The notes: a model not told the origin generated them from the letters alone. 64,000 nucleotides of DNA from Aeromicrobium sp. (GCA_025965435.1 JAOPWZ010000116.1:1-64000); one strand, 5' to 3'. Shown: positions 31,253-40,301, numbered from the stretch's first letter. Numbers and translations are program-made.

Positions 31253-32532
31253 CCGATCCCGTGCGGTCTGTCGCGTTCCATGCCCTGCGTGCGGTCGGGG
31301 AGAAGGACGCCTACGTCAACCTGATCCTTCCGGGGATGCTCGACGAGCACCACATCGAGGGCCGCGACGCGGCCTTCGCGACCGAGCTCGTGCACGGCAC
31401 CCTGCGCCGCCAAGGCACCTACGACGCGATCATCGACCACGTCGCCAGCAAGGGCATCGGGTCGATCGACGCGCCGGTGCTCGACGCCCTGCGGCTCGGT
31501 GCCCACCAGCTGCTCAACATGCGGGTGCCGGCGCACGCCGCGGTCTCCACGACGGTCGACGTCGTCCGCCGCGAGATCGGCCACAAGCCCGTCCACTTCG
31601 CCAACGCCCTGCTGCGCAAGATCGGGCAGAAGGACCTCGACGGCTGGCTCGCGATCGTCACGAAGGATCTCGAGGGTGACGAGGACCGCGCTGTCCGGAC
31701 GTCGCACCCGCTGTGGATCGTGCGGGCACTGCACGAGGCGCTCGGCGGCCACGCCACCCAGATCGACAAGCTGCTCGCGGCCGACAACGTCCCGCCGCGG
31801 GTGACGCTGGTCGCCCGACCGGGCCTGAGCACCCCCGAACAGCTCCCCGGCACGCCCGGACTGCTGTCGCCGTACGCCCGCATCCTCGACGAGGGCGGCG
31901 ACCCCGGCGCCATCGCGGAGGTGCGCGACGGACGCGCGGGCGTGCAGGACGAAGGATCTCAGCTCGTCGCGATCGCGCTGGCCGAGGCGCCTCTCGAGGG
32001 TCCGGACGAGCGATGGCTCGACCTGTGCGCCGGCCCCGGTGGCAAGGCGGCCCTGCTGGCGGCGCTGGCCGGCTCCCGCGGCGCGACGCTGGTCGCCAAC
32101 GAGATGCAGGAGCACCGCGCCGAGCTCGTCCGGCACGGCGTGCGCCGGCTCGACAACGTCGAGGTGACGGTGTTCGACGGCCGTGAGGGTCCGTGGGAGG
32201 CCGGGACGTTCGACCGCGTGCTCGTCGACGCGCCGTGCACCGGCCTCGGCGCACTGCGCCGGCGCCCGGAGTCGCGCTGGCGCCGCAAGCCGTCAGATCT
32301 CGACGGCCTCGTCCCGCTGCAGGAGGCGCTGCTCACCCGCGCGCTCGACCTGGTGCGGCCCGGGGGAGTCGTCGCGTACGCGACCTGCTCACCGCACGTG
32401 CGGGAGACCCGCGGTGTGGTCGACGCGGTCACCGTCGCCCGCGACGACGTCGAGATCGAGTCCACGCACCAGTGGTGGCCCCACATCGACGGCACCGATG
32501 CGATGTTCTGTGCCCTGATCCGGCGTCGATAG
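31249..32532 (+). CDS. rsmB: 16S rRNA (cytosine-967-C5) methyltransferase-like protein
   Basis: RsmB/Sun-type m5C RNA methyltransferase. Of 427 residues, about 1-140 are a NusB-like RNA-binding domain and the rest a Rossmann methyltransferase. The SAM site is [18 protein letters not shown]; the two catalytic cysteines are in DAPCTGLG (Cys330) and YATCSPH (Cys380). The target C967 is inferred from family. It is coupled to fmt by an ATGA overlap. Confidence 0.93.
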   Translation: MTDPVRSVAFHALRAVGEKDAYVNLILPGMLDEHHIEGRDAAFATELVHGTLRRQGTYDAIIDHVASKGIGSIDAPVLDALRLGAHQLLNMRVPAHAAVSTTVDVVRREIGHKPVHFANALLRKIGQKDLDGWLAIVTKDLEGDEDRAVRTSHPLWIVRALHEALGGHATQIDKLLAADNVPPRVTLVARPGLSTPEQLPGTPGLLSPYARILDEGGDPGAIAEVRDGRAGVQDEGSQLVAIALAEAPLEGPDERWLDLCAGPGGKAALLAALAGSRGATLVANEMQEHRAELVRHGVRRLDNVEVTVFDGREGPWEAGTFDRVLVDAPCTGLGALRRRPESRWRRKPSDLDGLVPLQEALLTRALDLVRPGGVVAYATCSPHVRETRGVVDAVTVARDDVEIESTHQWWPHIDGTDAMFCALIRRR

Positions 32533-32535
32533 GGT
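32530..32535 (+). promoter_or_regulatory. Candidate -10 box of a leaderless rpe transcript
   Basis: TAGGGT overlaps the rsmB stop codon and lies 7 bases before the rpe ATG. A GGGG run directly before the ATG is too close to act as a ribosome-binding site. Confidence 0.4.
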
Positions 32536-32542
32536 TCGGGGC

Positions 32543-33214
32543 ATGGGCATCCAGATCACCCCCAGCATGCTGTCGGCCGACTTCGCGAACCTCGAGGCCG
32601 AGGCCGCGCGCATCAGCGGCGCCGACTGGCTGCACATGGACGTCATGGACAACCACTTCGTGCCCAACCTGACGCTGGGCGCCCCGGTCATCGAGGCGCT
32701 GGCCAAGGTCGCGCAGCAGCCGATCGACGCGCACCTCATGATCGAGGACCCCGACCGGTGGGCGCCCGCCTACGTCGAGGCGGGTGCCGGCAGCATCACG
32801 TTCCACGTCGAGGCGGCCGCCGCTCCGGTCCGGCTGGCCCGCGAGATCCGGGCCAAGGGCGCCCGCGCGTCGATGGCCCTCAAGCCGGCCACTCCGATCG
32901 AGCCGTACGCCGACCTGCTGCCCGAGCTCGACATGGTGCTGATCATGACCGTCGAGCCGGGCTTCGGCGGTCAGAAGTTCCTCGACCTGTGCCTGCCCAA
33001 GATCCGGCGGACGCGCGAGCTGATCGAGCAGCACGGCGGTGACATCTGGCTCCAGGTCGACGGGGGGGTCTCGGTCGAGACGATCGAACGGTGCGCCGAA
33101 GCCGGTGCGGACGTCTTCGTGGCCGGTTCTGCCGTCTTCGGGGCCGATGATCCCGACGACATGGTGGCGCAGCTGCGCGCGCTCGGCTCGGATGCCGGAC
33201 GTCACATCCACTGA
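32543..33214 (+). CDS. rpe: Ribulose-phosphate 3-epimerase
   Basis: Interconverts ribulose 5-phosphate and xylulose 5-phosphate; ribulose 5-phosphate is also the riboflavin precursor used by RibBA downstream. The 223-residue TIM barrel has [16 protein letters not shown] at the start, metal-binding [35 protein letters not shown] and the phosphate-binding [11 protein letters not shown] end. It directly precedes the riboswitch-controlled rib operon. Confidence 0.96.
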   Translation: MGIQITPSMLSADFANLEAEAARISGADWLHMDVMDNHFVPNLTLGAPVIEALAKVAQQPIDAHLMIEDPDRWAPAYVEAGAGSITFHVEAAAAPVRLAREIRAKGARASMALKPATPIEPYADLLPELDMVLIMTVEPGFGGQKFLDLCLPKIRRTRELIEQHGGDIWLQVDGGVSVETIERCAEAGADVFVAGSAVFGADDPDDMVAQLRALGSDAGRHIH

Positions 33215-33229
33215 CGGGATGGGCCCGGC

Positions 33230-33235
33230 TAGAAT
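33230..33235 (+). promoter_or_regulatory. Candidate -10 box of the rib operon
   Basis: TAGAAT would start transcription at about 33242, some 17 bases before the first riboswitch stem. A 6-bp hairpin (33242-33258, TTCGC loop) lies between. No clear -35 is seen. Confidence 0.5.
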
Positions 33236-33258
33236 GGCGGTACGAGCTTCGCGCTCGT

Positions 33259-33385
33259 GTGCTCCGGGGTCGGTGTAATTCCGAACCGGCGGTCATAGTC
33301 CGCGACCCGCGTCCCACCTCGGTGGGGCACGGTTGAGCCGGTGAAATTCCGGCACCGACGGTGAAAGTCCGGATAGGAGGAGCAT
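33259..33385 (+). ncRNA. FMN riboswitch (RFN element)
   Basis: Conserved RFN segments appear in order: a closing stem (GTGCTCC with GGAGCAT), GGGGTCGGTGTAATTCCGAA, ACCGGCGGTCATAGTCCGCGA in two parts, the GAGCCGGTGAAATTCCGGCA block and CCGACGGTGAAAGTCCGGAT. It precedes ribD and the whole riboflavin set, and FMN binding is expected to shut them down. No T-run terminator is seen between it and ribD; the 94-base stretch to the ATG has a GTGGCG/CGCCAC hairpin and the ribosome-binding site, so control is likely at translation or by Rho. Confidence 0.93.
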
Positions 33386-33479
33386 GTGTCGTGGCGCTGC
33401 GCGCCACGGCGGGCGGCCAGCACCTGGTCACCGACGAACCCCGGGGTGTGCGAGTGAGACATCACCCACCCGGAGGATC

Positions 33480-34517
33480 ATGGCAACCGACATCGAGATC
33501 AGCGCGATGCAGCGCGCCCTCGAGGCAGCAGCGACCGTGCGACGGGCGTTGCCGAACCCGCGAGTGGGCTGTGTGCTGCTCGCGCCGGACGGCCGGGAGA
33601 TCGCGGTGGGCCTCCACCGCGGCGCCGGCACGCCCCACGCCGAGGTGGACGCCCTCGCACAGGCCGGCGACGCGGCCCGGGGAGCGACCGCGGTCGTGAC
33701 CCTCGAGCCGTGCAACCACACGGGTCGCACCGGCCCGTGCGCGCAGGCCCTGATCGAGGCCGGAGTGGCCCGGGTCGTCTTCGGGCAGATCGACCCCGAC
33801 CGCACCGCGTCCGGAGGAGCATCCACGCTCCGGGCCGCAGGTGTCGACGTCGAGGCCGGCGTCATGGCCGAGGAGGCCACCGACCTCAACGTCGAGTGGA
33901 CGTTCGCCGTGACGTCCGGACGTCCGTTCGTGACGTGGAAGTACGCCGCCACGCTCGACGGCCTGAGCGCGGCCCCCGACGGCACCAGCAAGTGGATCAC
34001 CAGCGACATCGCACGGCGTGACGTGCAGACCTTCCGAGCCGGAGCCGACGCGATCGTGGCCGGTACCGGAGCGGTCCTGGCCGACGATCCCCGCCTGACG
34101 GTGCGCGACGCCGACGACATGCCCCTGCCGTTCGACCAGCAGCCGCTGCGGGTCGTCGTCGGTGAGACGCGCATCCCCAACTACTTCCGGGTGTTCGACC
34201 GGGTCGCGCCGACGCTGATGATCCAGTCGCGCGATCCCGAGACGGTGCTGCAGAAGCTCGTCGAGAACGGCATCCGGCACATCTGGCTCGAGGGCGGCCC
34301 GCGGCTCGCCGGTGCGTTCTGGAACGCCGGCGTCATCGACCGCATCGTCGGCTACATGGCTCCCGCGATGCTCGGATCGGGCCGCGCGGCCCTGGAGGGC
34401 GAGGCGACCACCTTGGCCGACCTGCGCCCCATCAACATCGAGGACCTGCGGATGGTGGGTCCTGACATCCGCATCATCGGCACTCCCGGACGTATGCAGC
34501 GAGAGGACTTCGACTGA
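33480..34517 (+). CDS. ribD: Bifunctional riboflavin biosynthesis deaminase/reductase
   Basis: Carries out steps 2 and 3 of riboflavin synthesis. Of 345 residues, the deaminase half has the zinc motif HAEVDALAQAG and EPCNHTGRTGPC; the reductase half has VTWKYAATLDG and the LEGGPRLAGAF end. The open frame reaches back through the leader to 33384, but the ATG at 33480 gives the family start MATDIEISAMQRALEAA and has GGAGG 3 bases upstream, a rather short spacing. It overlaps ribE by one base. Confidence 0.95.
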   Translation: MATDIEISAMQRALEAAATVRRALPNPRVGCVLLAPDGREIAVGLHRGAGTPHAEVDALAQAGDAARGATAVVTLEPCNHTGRTGPCAQALIEAGVARVVFGQIDPDRTASGGASTLRAAGVDVEAGVMAEEATDLNVEWTFAVTSGRPFVTWKYAATLDGLSAAPDGTSKWITSDIARRDVQTFRAGADAIVAGTGAVLADDPRLTVRDADDMPLPFDQQPLRVVVGETRIPNYFRVFDRVAPTLMIQSRDPETVLQKLVENGIRHIWLEGGPRLAGAFWNAGVIDRIVGYMAPAMLGSGRAALEGEATTLADLRPINIEDLRMVGPDIRIIGTPGRMQREDFD

Positions 34518-35161
34518 TGTTCACCGGTCTCATCGAGGAGAAGGGCACCGTCACCGCGGTGGAGGAGCTCGGCGACTCCGTGCGCCTGACGATCCGTGGC
34601 CCCGTCGTCACGTCCGACGCCGGCCACGGCGACTCGATCGCGGTCAACGGCTGCTGCCTGACGGTCATGAGCCAGGACGGCGACACCTTCGGGGCCGACG
34701 TCATGAAGGAGTCGCTCGATCGCACCTCGCTGGGCGATCTCGGCATCGGCTCTGAGGTCAACCTGGAGCGGGCCACGCAGGCGGGAGCACGTCTCGGCGG
34801 CCACATCGTGCAGGGACACGTGGACGGCACGGGGCACATCCTGGACCGCACGCCCAGCGAGCACGGTGGCGTCGTGGAGTGGGAGATCGTCCGCATCGCC
34901 CTGCCCGCCGAGCTGGCCAGGTACCTGGTCGGCAAGGGATCCATCACGGTCGACGGCACGTCGCTGACGGTCGTCGAGGTCGTCGACGCAGATCCGTCGG
35001 CGGGCGGCTCGTCGTGGTTCTCGGTGTCGCTGATCCCCACCACGCTCGCCGACACCACGCTCGGCACCAAGGCACCGGGCGACCGGGTCAATCTCGAGGT
35101 GGACATCCTCGCCAAGTACGTCGAGCGCCTGCTGGGCGCTCCGGAGAAGGGACAAGCATGA
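34517..35161 (+). CDS. ribE: Riboflavin synthase alpha chain
   Basis: Dismutates two 6,7-dimethyl-8-ribityllumazine to riboflavin. It has 214 residues: two lumazine-binding repeats, the first starting [12 protein letters not shown] and the second about [24 protein letters not shown] and [11 protein letters not shown] are equivalent segments. Start TGATG overlaps ribD, the stop overlaps ribBA (ATGA). The symbol ribC is used for the same gene in some species. Confidence 0.96.
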   Translation: MFTGLIEEKGTVTAVEELGDSVRLTIRGPVVTSDAGHGDSIAVNGCCLTVMSQDGDTFGADVMKESLDRTSLGDLGIGSEVNLERATQAGARLGGHIVQGHVDGTGHILDRTPSEHGGVVEWEIVRIALPAELARYLVGKGSITVDGTSLTVVEVVDADPSAGGSSWFSVSLIPTTLADTTLGTKAPGDRVNLEVDILAKYVERLLGAPEKGQA

Positions 35162-36390
35162 GCGAGCACGAGAGCGTCCGCCTCGACAGCATCGAGCGCG
35201 CGATCGAGGACTTCCGCACGGGCAAGGCGATCGTGGTCGTCGATGACGAGAACCGCGAGAACGAGGGCGACATCATCTTCGCCGCGAGCAAGGCGACGCC
35301 CGAGCTCATGGCCTTCCTGGTGCGCTACTCCAGCGGCCTGATCTGCGCGCCCATCACCGGCGAGATCCTCGATCGCCTCGCGATCCCGCTCATGACGCCG
35401 CACAACCGCGAGAAGATGCGGACCGCGTACACCGTCTCGATCGATGCGCGGGACGGCATCACGACCGGCATCTCCGCCGCCGACCGGGCTCGCACCTGCC
35501 GGGTGCTCGCCGACTCGGCGACCGAGCCGTTCGAGCTCAACCAGCCGGGCCACATCATCCCGCTGCGGGCCAAGCCCGGGGGAGTGCTCGAGCGCGCCGG
35601 CCACACCGAGGCGGCCGTCGACTTCGCCCGGCTCGCCGGCCTGACGCCTGCCGGGGTGATCGGTGAGGTGCTCAACGACGACGGCACGCTGATGAGGGCG
35701 CCCCAGCTGCGGGAGTTCGCCGACGAGCACGACATCGCGCTGGTCTCGATCGAGGACCTGCAGATCTACCGGCGCCTGCACGAGTCGCAGGTCGACCGTC
35801 TCGCGACGACCCGTCTGCCGACCGAGTTCGGAGAGTTCACGGCGCACGGCTACCGCGACCGCATCGAGGGATCCGAGCACATCGCCTTGATCCACGGCGA
35901 TCCCGGCACCCAGGACGTGCTGGTCCGCATCCACTCCGAGTGCCTCACCGGTGACGTGTTCGGCTCCCGTCGCTGCGACTGCGGGCCGCAGCTCGAGCTG
36001 TCGATGACGGAGATCACCGCAGCGGGCGCCGGCATCGTCGTGTACCTGCGCGGCCACGAGGGACGCGGCATCGGCCTGCTGCACAAGCTGCGTGCGTATG
36101 CGCTGCAGGACGCCGGCAGCGACACCGTCGACGCCAACCTCGAGCTGGGCTTCGGCGAGGACGAGCGCGACTACGCCGCCGGCGCGCAGATCCTGCGTGA
36201 CCTGGGCGTCACGTCGGTCCGTCTGCTGACCAACAACCCCGGCAAGACCACGGCCCTCGAGGCGTACGGGGTCAAGGTCAGCGAGCGACTTCCCCTGGTC
36301 ATCGCCCCGACCGAGGACAGCCTGCGATACCTGCAGACCAAGGCCGAGCGCATGGGCCACGATCTTCCCGGACTGGAGAACCTGTCATGA
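35158..36390 (+). CDS. ribBA: Bifunctional DHBP synthase / GTP cyclohydrolase II
   Basis: Provides both branches of riboflavin synthesis: DHBP from ribulose 5-phosphate and the pyrimidine from GTP. Of 410 residues, about 1-205 are RibB ([25 protein letters not shown]-type segment) and about 206-410 RibA, with the zinc cysteines in [18 protein letters not shown] and the [10 protein letters not shown] loop. An open frame extends upstream to 34879 in another reading of ribE, but the ATG at 35158 has the ATGA overlap and the family N-terminus. Confidence 0.96.
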   Translation: MSEHESVRLDSIERAIEDFRTGKAIVVVDDENRENEGDIIFAASKATPELMAFLVRYSSGLICAPITGEILDRLAIPLMTPHNREKMRTAYTVSIDARDGITTGISAADRARTCRVLADSATEPFELNQPGHIIPLRAKPGGVLERAGHTEAAVDFARLAGLTPAGVIGEVLNDDGTLMRAPQLREFADEHDIALVSIEDLQIYRRLHESQVDRLATTRLPTEFGEFTAHGYRDRIEGSEHIALIHGDPGTQDVLVRIHSECLTGDVFGSRRCDCGPQLELSMTEITAAGAGIVVYLRGHEGRGIGLLHKLRAYALQDAGSDTVDANLELGFGEDERDYAAGAQILRDLGVTSVRLLTNNPGKTTALEAYGVKVSERLPLVIAPTEDSLRYLQTKAERMGHDLPGLENLS

Positions 36391-36857
36391 GCGGTGCAGG
36401 AGCGCCCGATCTGACGATCGACGCAGCCGGAGCCACGGTCGTGATCGTGGCCTCGAGCTGGCACACGCAGGTCATGGACGGCCTGATCGCCGGTGCGCAG
36501 GCCGCACTCGCCGACGCCAACGTCACCGACGTGAGCCTCGTGCGGGCGCCCGGGTCGTTCGAGCTGCCGATCCTGTGCCAGGCCTACGCGCGTCAGGGCT
36601 GTGACGCCGTCATCGCCCTCGGTGTCATCATCCGCGGTGGCACGCCGCACTTCGAGTACGTCTCGGCGGCCGCGACCGATGGACTGAACCGGGTGGCGCT
36701 CGACACGGGCGTGCCGATCGGCTTCGGCTTGCTGACGACCGACGACGAGGCGCAGGCCCTGGACCGGGCCGGCCTGGCCGGCTCCCGCGAGGACAAGGGA
36801 CGTGAGGCCGTCGAGGCCGCACTGTCCACCTGGAACGTCCTGCGCACCCTCGCGTGA
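36387..36857 (+). CDS. ribH: 6,7-dimethyl-8-ribityllumazine synthase
   Basis: Penultimate step of riboflavin synthesis; forms icosahedral or pentameric shells in the family. It has 156 residues. [26 protein letters not shown] and [16 protein letters not shown] (catalytic His region) are seen. Overlaps ribBA by 4 bases. It is the last rib gene; hisE follows after 22 bases with its own -10 box. Confidence 0.95.
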   Translation: MSGAGAPDLTIDAAGATVVIVASSWHTQVMDGLIAGAQAALADANVTDVSLVRAPGSFELPILCQAYARQGCDAVIALGVIIRGGTPHFEYVSAAATDGLNRVALDTGVPIGFGLLTTDDEAQALDRAGLAGSREDKGREAVEAALSTWNVLRTLA

Positions 36858-36865
36858 CGCACCGA

Positions 36866-36871
36866 TAGACT
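36866..36871 (+). promoter_or_regulatory. Candidate -10 box of a leaderless hisE transcript
   Basis: TAGACT lies 8 bases before the ATG at 36880 and only 2 bases before the ATG at 36874, which favours the later start. No Shine-Dalgarno sequence is visible. Confidence 0.4.
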
Positions 36872-36879
36872 CCATGGCG

Positions 36880-37143
36880 ATGAAGACCTTCGATGACCTC
36901 TTTGCCGAGCTGACCGACAAGGCAGCCCAGCGCCCCGAGGGCTCGCGCACCGTCGCCGAGCTCGATGCCGGCGTCCACTCGATCGGCAAGAAGCTCGTCG
37001 AGGAGGCCGCCGAGTCGTGGATGGCCGCCGAGCACGAGGGAGCCGAGCGGACCGCTGAGGAGATCAGCCAGCTGCTCTACCACGCGCAGGTCATGATGAT
37101 CGCCTCCGGCATCACGCTCGACGACGTCTACGCGCATCTGTGA
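36880..37143 (+). CDS. hisE: Phosphoribosyl-ATP pyrophosphatase
   Basis: Second step of histidine synthesis. It has 87 residues of the MazG-like all-helical fold: [22 protein letters not shown], then [15 protein letters not shown] and [14 protein letters not shown] with the metal-binding acidic residues. The ATG at 36880 matches the family N-terminus MKTF; the ATG at 36874 would add MA. It lies 82 bases upstream of hisG, the usual actinobacterial pair; no gene is seen in that gap. Confidence 0.93.
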   Translation: MKTFDDLFAELTDKAAQRPEGSRTVAELDAGVHSIGKKLVEEAAESWMAAEHEGAERTAEEISQLLYHAQVMMIASGITLDDVYAHL

Positions 37144-37225
37144 CGGATCGGCCGGCGCCCTCCCCGAGCCGCTGACCGGTCCGTGCCTCCGCCGCCAGTC
37201 ACAGAACTTCTGAGAAGAGAACCCG

Positions 37226-38071
37226 ATGCTCAAGATCGCCGTACCCAACAAGGGCGCCCTGGCCGAGGCCGCCGCCCAGATGCTTGCCGAGGCCGGCTAC
37301 CGCCAGCGCCGCAACGCCAAGGACCTCGTCACGCTGGACCCCGAGAACGATGTCGAGTTCTTCTACCTGCGCCCGCGTGACATCGCGATCTACGTGGGGG
37401 AGGGCACGCTGGACGTCGGGATCACCGGCCGCGACCTGCTGCTCGACTCCGGCGCGCACGCGGTGGAGAACGTCGAGCTGGGCTTCGGCGCCTCGACCTT
37501 CCGGTTCGCCGGTCCCGTCGGCAAGCTGTCGAGCGTCGGCGACCTGCAGGGTCTGCGCATCGCGACGTCGTACGAGGGCATCGTCGGCGCCTACCTCGCC
37601 GAGCGCGGCATCACGGCCGACGTCGTGCGGCTCGACGGTGCCGTCGAGTCGTCGATCCGCCTCGGTGTCGCCGACGCGATCGCGGATGTCGTGGAGACCG
37701 GGAGCACCCTGCGGCAGGCCGACCTCGAGGTGTTCGGCGAGCCGATCCTGTCGTCGGAGGCCGTGCTCATCACGCAGCAGGATGCGGCCGAGCCGGTCGG
37801 CTTCGACGTGTTCAAGCGGCGGCTCGACAGCGTCATCGTGGCGCGGACGTACGTCATGATGGACTACGACATCCGGGTCGACCAGGTCGACCGTGCCGTC
37901 GAGCTGACGCCGGGCATCGAGTCGCCGACGGTGTCCCCGCTGCACCGCGAGGGATGGGTCGCGGTGCGCTCGATGGTGCCGCGCGACGGGGCCCAGAAGA
38001 TCATGGACCAGCTCTACCAGCTGGGTGCCCGCGGCATCCTGGTCACGGACATCCTCGCGTGCCGGATCTGA
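37226..38071 (+). CDS. hisG: ATP phosphoribosyltransferase (long form)
   Basis: First and committed step of histidine synthesis. The 281-residue length shows the long form with a C-terminal regulatory domain (from about 210) that mediates histidine feedback, so no HisZ is needed. The catalytic half has MLKIAVPNKGALAEAA, GITGRDLLLDSG and ADAIADVVETGSTLRQADLE. A purine-rich AGAAGAGAA precedes the ATG. It overlaps the next gene by 13 bases. Confidence 0.96.
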   Translation: MLKIAVPNKGALAEAAAQMLAEAGYRQRRNAKDLVTLDPENDVEFFYLRPRDIAIYVGEGTLDVGITGRDLLLDSGAHAVENVELGFGASTFRFAGPVGKLSSVGDLQGLRIATSYEGIVGAYLAERGITADVVRLDGAVESSIRLGVADAIADVVETGSTLRQADLEVFGEPILSSEAVLITQQDAAEPVGFDVFKRRLDSVIVARTYVMMDYDIRVDQVDRAVELTPGIESPTVSPLHREGWVAVRSMVPRDGAQKIMDQLYQLGARGILVTDILACRI

Positions 38072-38472
38072 GGACGTTCCGCCCCGGCGGCGCGCGCATC
38101 GTCTCGTACGCCGTCGCGGTCATCATGCTCGGGCTGACGGCGGTCATCGCCTTCGCGCTGCCCGACGAGATCGCCTTCACGACCGCCGAGACGGTCACGC
38201 TGTGGATCATCATCATCGCGGTGCTGGTCCTGCTCCACGGGGTCGGCCGCAGCTTCGTGAAGGCGACGGACACCGGCATCGAGGTGCTGAACGGGTACCG
38301 CCGCCGTCAGCTGGCCTGGACCGAGGTCGAGGGCATCGCGATGAACACCGGCGCCCCGTGGCCGACCCTCGTCACGAAGGACGACGAGCGGATCATGCTG
38401 TTCGCGATCCAGGGCACCGACGGCAGGTACGCCCGCGAGGCCGTCGCCTACCTGCGCGGACGGGTGCGATGA
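38059..38472 (+). CDS. PH-like domain membrane protein downstream of hisG
   Basis: A 137-residue protein with two hydrophobic helices (about 14-34 and 44-64) followed by a small PH-like beta domain (GIEVLNGYRRRQLAWTEVEGIAM...GRYAREAVAYLRGRVR). Proteins of this type commonly follow hisG in actinobacteria; function unknown. The GTG at 38059 is the only start that keeps the first helix intact without running far into hisG. It overlaps the next gene by 4 bases. Confidence 0.75.
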   Translation: MPDLRTFRPGGARIVSYAVAVIMLGLTAVIAFALPDEIAFTTAETVTLWIIIIAVLVLLHGVGRSFVKATDTGIEVLNGYRRRQLAWTEVEGIAMNTGAPWPTLVTKDDERIMLFAIQGTDGRYAREAVAYLRGRVR

Positions 38473-38948
38473 CCCACGGACACGACCGGTCGCTGGCCGG
38501 CCCGCAGTTCCCCGGCGACGACGGAACGGTCTATCCGGAGCTTGCCGCGGCGTTCGGCGACGACATCGCCGTGCTGCAGGCCTTGCCCACCGTCCGGGTG
38601 TTCGTGCCGATCGTCGCGCTGCTCGGCGAGACGCCGGCCGAGGGGGACAAGAACGCCGACATGGCGGCGGTCCTCATGACCGGTGCCGACGGCCGTCAGG
38701 CGCTGCTCGCGTTCAGCAGCGTCGCGACCATGGCCGTATGGGACCCGCAGGCCCGTCCCGTCCCGATTCTGGGCAAGGACGCCGCCCGCGCGACCCTCGA
38801 CGAGGGTGCCTCGGCGATCCTGGTCGATCTGGGCAACCCGACGTTCACGGTGATCGAGAGCGATGACGTCCAGCACCTCGCCGCGGGCCACCGCCTCGTG
38901 CGGAGTGCTGCGGGCACCGCCTGGATCAGCGCGCCGCCGAGCAGCTGA
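38469..38948 (+). CDS. SseB-like N-terminal domain protein
   Basis: A 159-residue protein resembling the SseB family: VFVPIVALLGE..., DMAAVLMTGADGRQALLAFSSVATM, then PVPILGKDAARATLDEGASAILVDLGNP. Members are small cytoplasmic proteins of unclear role in actinobacteria. The ATG at 38469 overlaps the preceding stop. The gene is convergent with the minus-strand ACT/GNAT gene, and the two stop codons adjoin with no spacer or terminator. Confidence 0.8.
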   Translation: MTHGHDRSLAGPQFPGDDGTVYPELAAAFGDDIAVLQALPTVRVFVPIVALLGETPAEGDKNADMAAVLMTGADGRQALLAFSSVATMAVWDPQARPVPILGKDAARATLDEGASAILVDLGNPTFTVIESDDVQHLAAGHRLVRSAAGTAWISAPPSS

Positions 38949-39953
38949 CTAGCTCGCGGCGACGCTGCGGACGTCGCGCAGCGGCACCGTGATGTGCACG
39001 TTGCCGTCGTGGCGCTCGACCCGGGCGACGAAGCCGGCCTGGCCGACGGATCGCAGCAGCTTGTCGTTCGAGCCGGCCGTGACGAAGGTCAGCCGGGCGG
39101 CGCCCTCCTGCTTGGCGACCCCTGCCGCGTACTTGACCACGCGGGTGCCCAGACCGTGGCCCTGCCAGACGTCCTCGATGATGAGCTGGAAGGTCCAGGT
39201 CGCGTCGAGGTGCTCGAGCACGCCGTGGCCGACGACGTCGTGGCCCATCTGCACCACGATGGCGGTGCCGGTGTCGGGCACGACGAGGCGTCGAGCCATC
39301 CGGGTGGTCATCGGCATCTTGAGCGGCACCTGGTACCGGTTGTACAAGGTATCGACGCTGCACCGTTCGTGCAGGGCCGAGACGGCCTCGATGTCGGCGA
39401 GCGTCGCCCGACGGACGACCGGCTCGGCCGTGCCCGGCGACGGGGTGATGAGCGGGACGTCGTTGCCGGCATCGCTGACCAGCGACAGCAGCGCCTGCGC
39501 GCGGGTCCGCTCGACCGGGGTGAACGGGATCGCGCGGGTGATGCGGAGCTCGGAGCCGCTGCGATGCGTCAGCACCAGGACGTCGTGGCCCGTGTAGTCG
39601 GCGACATCAGGGGGTTCGGTCTCCAGCAGCTCGCGCAGGACCTCCTCGACGTCCCGCTCCTCCTCGAGGATCTGGTGGACGCCCCGCAGGTAGCGAGTCG
39701 GCGGGTCGGTCAGCGACGAGTCGGTGACCCGGGTGGCCGACACCGCCGACCCCCCGGCCGCGGCGAACAGCTCGGCGACCCTGACGTCGGTCCAGCCGTC
39801 GGGTGCGCTGACGACGAACTCGTCCGTCACCCGCGGTGTCGTCGCCAGGACCTGGAGGGCGACGATGTTGAGGTCGGCGCGGCCGCAGGCCAGCGCGATC
39901 TCGGCCAGCATCCCGGGCCGGTCGTGAAGAGTTGTCCGTACGCGCCACTGCAT
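38949..39953 (-). CDS. ACT-domain / GNAT acetyltransferase fusion protein
   Basis: A 334-residue cytoplasmic protein. Residues 1-75 look like an ACT domain (MQWRVRTTLHDRPGMLAEIALACGR, only partly quoted, then ADLNIVALQVLAT), a small-molecule sensor fold. Residues about 165-330 form a GNAT acetyltransferase: VRRATLADIEAVSALHERCS, GTAIVVQMGHDVVGHGVLE, and the acetyl-CoA loop WQGHGLGTRVVKYA. This suggests an amino-acid-regulated acetylase, but its substrate is unknown. ATG at 39953 is taken as start; a GTG lies two codons earlier. No ribosome-binding site; the promoter faces that of infC. Confidence 0.75.
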   Translation of the reverse strand: MQWRVRTTLHDRPGMLAEIALACGRADLNIVALQVLATTPRVTDEFVVSAPDGWTDVRVAELFAAAGGSAVSATRVTDSSLTDPPTRYLRGVHQILEEERDVEEVLRELLETEPPDVADYTGHDVLVLTHRSGSELRITRAIPFTPVERTRAQALLSLVSDAGNDVPLITPSPGTAEPVVRRATLADIEAVSALHERCSVDTLYNRYQVPLKMPMTTRMARRLVVPDTGTAIVVQMGHDVVGHGVLEHLDATWTFQLIIEDVWQGHGLGTRVVKYAAGVAKQEGAARLTFVTAGSNDKLLRSVGQAGFVARVERHDGNVHITVPLRDVRSVAAS

Positions 39954-40053
39954 GCCCACATCGTGCAGCAGGGATCTTGCGCTGCCGCGTCGTCCGTGTT
40001 TCGGCGGTGCAACATCGGCCGCGGCGGCCGCCGCCACGTCCGGGCGCGTCGAT

Positions 40054-40083
40054 TTCGCAACCGGGTGCCGTCGCTGGTAGCCT
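40054..40083 (+). promoter_or_regulatory. Candidate promoter of infC-rpmI-rplT
   Basis: TTCGCA (40054-40059) and TAGCCT (40078-40083) are 18 bases apart, the best -35/-10 pair in the region. Transcription from about 40090 gives a leader of some 210 bases. Confidence 0.5.
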
Positions 40084-40170
40084 TGAGGCCGAAGTGGAGT
40101 CACCTCCCACCTGCACGGTTCACGACTGTGGGGTAAGCCAGATGTGTTGCCTGCGGTGCAGACCGCGTGC

Positions 40171-40203
40171 AAGAGGTCAATGGTTGCGCACTTTCCGGCG
40201 TGA
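40171..40203 (+). other. Possible 7-codon leader ORF (MVAHFPA) before infC
   Basis: ATG at 40180 follows AAGAGG (40171-40176) by 3 bases and a stop comes at 40201-40203, 18 bases before the terminator hairpin. Position resembles a leader peptide, but codon content shows no obvious control residue. Confidence 0.3.
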
Positions 40204-40221
40204 GTCGGGAATGTGGCGTTG

Positions 40222-40258
40222 GTGGCGTCCGTTTCGTACGGGGGCCACTTTTCTTTTT
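40222..40258 (+). terminator. Intrinsic terminator/attenuator in the infC leader
   Basis: An 11-base stem (GTGGCGTCCGT with ACGGGGGCCAC, one mismatch and one G-T pair) closes on a TTCGT loop and is followed by TTTTCTTTTT. It ends 43 bases before the infC start codon and has no gene upstream on this strand to terminate, so it most likely attenuates infC-rpmI-rplT. It is the only classic U-tract terminator I found in the window. Confidence 0.75.
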
Positions 40259-40301
40259 CCCGGAAATGTCCGTGGCCCTCCACACGACCCCAGGAGGATC
40301 C

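Noticed and set aside
34474-36360. 628-codon minus-strand frame opposite ribE and ribBA
   Set aside because: It spans two well-identified overlapping genes and shows no domain.
38994-40136. 380-codon plus-strand frame opposite the ACT/GNAT gene
   Set aside because: The minus strand shows a coherent GNAT fold; the plus frame runs through the divergent promoter region and has no domain.
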